From NCBI GenBank assembly GCA_903920405.1, contig CAIXMC010000308.1:1-6881 (forward strand): a stretch of 6,881 nt of DNA, in the 5' to 3' direction. Positions 6,027-6,881 of this stretch are shown piece by piece; the stretch's first letter is position 1, and each line of letters starts with the position of its first letter. This DNA comes from an uncultured beta proteobacterium (lineage in GTDB: Bacteria; Pseudomonadota; Gammaproteobacteria; Burkholderiales; Burkholderiaceae_C). Below the pieces are notes generated by a model. The model worked only from the letters and a program-made list of their open reading frames with translations. It searched no databases and had not been told where the DNA came from. The translations under genes were made by a program, and so were the position numbers.

Positions 6027-6881
6027 ATGGTCTCAATTGTAGAAAAGATGTCAACTGCACAAATAGCTGCACTAACGACTCAACAGATCCAAAGTTTGTC
6101 CACCAGTGACTTTGCAGCGTTATCCACCGCACAAGTGGCTGCCTTCACTACAGATCAGGTTCCATCATTTAAATCAACTCAAGTTCAAGCATTGACGACG
6201 GCGGGCATCGGAGCACTGACCACGTCGCAAATAGGTGTGATGGAAACGACAGATCTGGTTGCGCTTAAGACTACACAAATAGCAGCGCTGAGCACCACCA
6301 ATGTGGAGGCTTTGGGTTCAGAACAAATACAAGCGCTGACCACAGCACAGATTGCTGTCTTGAACACAGCGCAAGCTACTGCGATTGAAACTGGAGACAT
6401 CGCAGTCCTGAGTACGGCCCAAGTGCAGGCACTGACCACAAGCAACATGGCAGCCCTGACTACATCGCAAATTGCGGCGCTCAGCACAAGTGGAACGGCA
6501 GTACTCAAGACCACGCAAATACAAGCACTGGGCACATCCAGTGTGGCTGCACTGACCACTGAGCAAGTAGCATCGCTGAGCACCAGCGGTCTAGCTGCAC
6601 TTAGTACGAGCCAAGCTAGAGCGCTCACGACAGATCAAGTGGTGGCATTGACCACGGCGCAAGTGCAGGCACTGACAACGACGACCATAGGAGCGCTGAC
6701 CACGGCACAAACTGCAGCCATGGAAACATCAGACTTAGCGTTACTCAAGACCACGCAAATAGAGGTTTTGGGCACCAGCAACGTGGCCACGCTCACGACA
6801 GATCAAGTGGTGGCATTGACCACAGCTCAAGTGCAGGCACTGACAACGACGGCCATAGGAGCGCTGACCACGGCACAAACC
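6027..6881 (+). CDS. Octapeptide-repeat protein, N-terminal part (3' end outside window)
   Basis: The reading frame is open from an ATG with a good ribosome-binding site to the window end (285 codons). After MVSIVEKM the protein consists only of a gapless eight-residue repeat close to T-T-x-Q-[IV]-x-A-L: 34 complete units plus five residues. Position 8 is Leu in nearly every unit (otherwise Phe, Met or Ile), position 7 is mostly Ala and position 2 is mostly Thr. Position 1 is usually Thr or Ser, but becomes Lys, Glu, Gly or Asn at set intervals. There is no Cys, Trp, Tyr or His, and only one Pro and one Arg. No N-terminal signal peptide is visible. A Thr/Ser cap, Gln at position 4 and hydrophobics at 5 and 8 could give stacked short helices. 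A beta-solenoid is the alternative. A large type I-secreted surface protein is a reasonable guess from composition and repetition, but no export signal or anchor can be seen. I do not recognise a named family. Confidence 0.85.
   Translation, partial: MVSIVEKMSTAQIAALTTQQIQSLSTSDFAALSTAQVAAFTTDQVPSFKSTQVQALTTAGIGALTTSQIGVMETTDLVALKTTQIAALSTTNVEALGSEQIQALTTAQIAVLNTAQATAIETGDIAVLSTAQVQALTTSNMAALTTSQIAALSTSGTAVLKTTQIQALGTSSVAALTTEQVASLSTSGLAALSTSQARALTTDQVVALTTAQVQALTTTTIGALTTAQTAAMETSDLALLKTTQIEVLGTSNVATLTTDQVVALTTAQVQALTTTAIGALTTAQT
6051..6881 (+). repeat. 24-base coding tandem repeat with 240-base higher-order unit
   Basis: The octapeptide array is a 24-base tandem repeat that never slips frame over about 34.6 units. 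A second layer is visible. Lys codons at octad position 1 fall at 6267, 6507 and 6747, exactly 240 bases (10 octads) apart. The block beginning GT(T/G)CA(A/G)GCA recurs at 6183, 6423 and 6663, also 240 bases apart. The next copy of that block comes early, at 6831, only 168 bases later. Single octads differ a good deal in sequence while the 240-base units align well, which points to an older octad array later amplified in blocks. Confidence 0.85.
6622..6881 (+). repeat. Recent 168-base-offset duplication inside the array
   Basis: Bases 6622-6713 and 6790-6881 are near-identical, with four differences over 92 bases by my alignment. The offset is 168 bases (7 octads). This is much closer than the similarity between the 240-base units and indicates recent unequal recombination or slippage. 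The copy runs off the end of the window. Confidence 0.8.

Noticed and set aside
6185..6628. 147-codon open frame on the minus strand across the octad array (and a smaller one at 6318-6566)
   Set aside because: A 24-base repeat keeps any frame open if one unit lacks a stop, so an antisense frame is expected. The + strand frame has a proper start, a ribosome-binding site and continues across the whole array.
6051..6881. CRISPR array
   Set aside because: Repeats are contiguous, degenerate and in coding frame, with no unique spacers between identical repeats.

Overview
The window looks like chromosomal DNA from a Gram-negative, hydrogen-metabolising proteobacterium. A betaproteobacterium is my best guess. 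The grounds are a HoxF/HoxU/HoxY set of the Cupriavidus NAD-reducing hydrogenase type, an outer-membrane-factor lipoprotein (which requires an outer membrane), and moderate base composition. No rRNA or other taxonomic marker is present, so genus-level placement is not possible.

Region 1 (1-2287) is the end of a hox operon on the + strand: the C-terminal half of hoxF, then complete hoxU and hoxY. The genes are joined by two ATGA stop/start overlaps, so they are almost certainly co-transcribed and translationally coupled. HoxF and HoxU form the NAD(H)-oxidising diaphorase module, and HoxY is the hydrogenase small subunit that passes electrons from the NiFe site. All iron-sulfur ligands expected in the visible parts are present. 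The catalytic large subunit gene hoxH, which normally follows hoxY directly, is absent here.

Region 2 (2288-5733) starts after a 141-base gap. It holds a NodT/OprM-type outer-membrane efflux lipoprotein gene, with no inner-membrane pump or adaptor gene beside it in the window. About 29 bases after it (or overlapping it, if a TTG start is used) is a gene for a protein built of about 16 Sel1-like repeats. These two genes probably form a small transcription unit.

Region 3 (5734-6026) is a 293-base AT-richer gap with two perfect inverted repeats and a possible promoter whose -10 element lies between the arms of one of them. It reads as the control region of the next gene.

Region 4 (6027-6881 and beyond the window) is the start of a gene whose product, after eight residues, consists only of an unbroken octapeptide repeat close to T-T-x-Q-[IV]-x-A-L. 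There are 34 full copies and a partial one before the window ends. The octads are organised into an 80-residue (240-base) higher-order unit, later interrupted by a 56-residue (168-base) duplication. This is the most unusual element in the window. Its full length, C-terminus and function are not visible.
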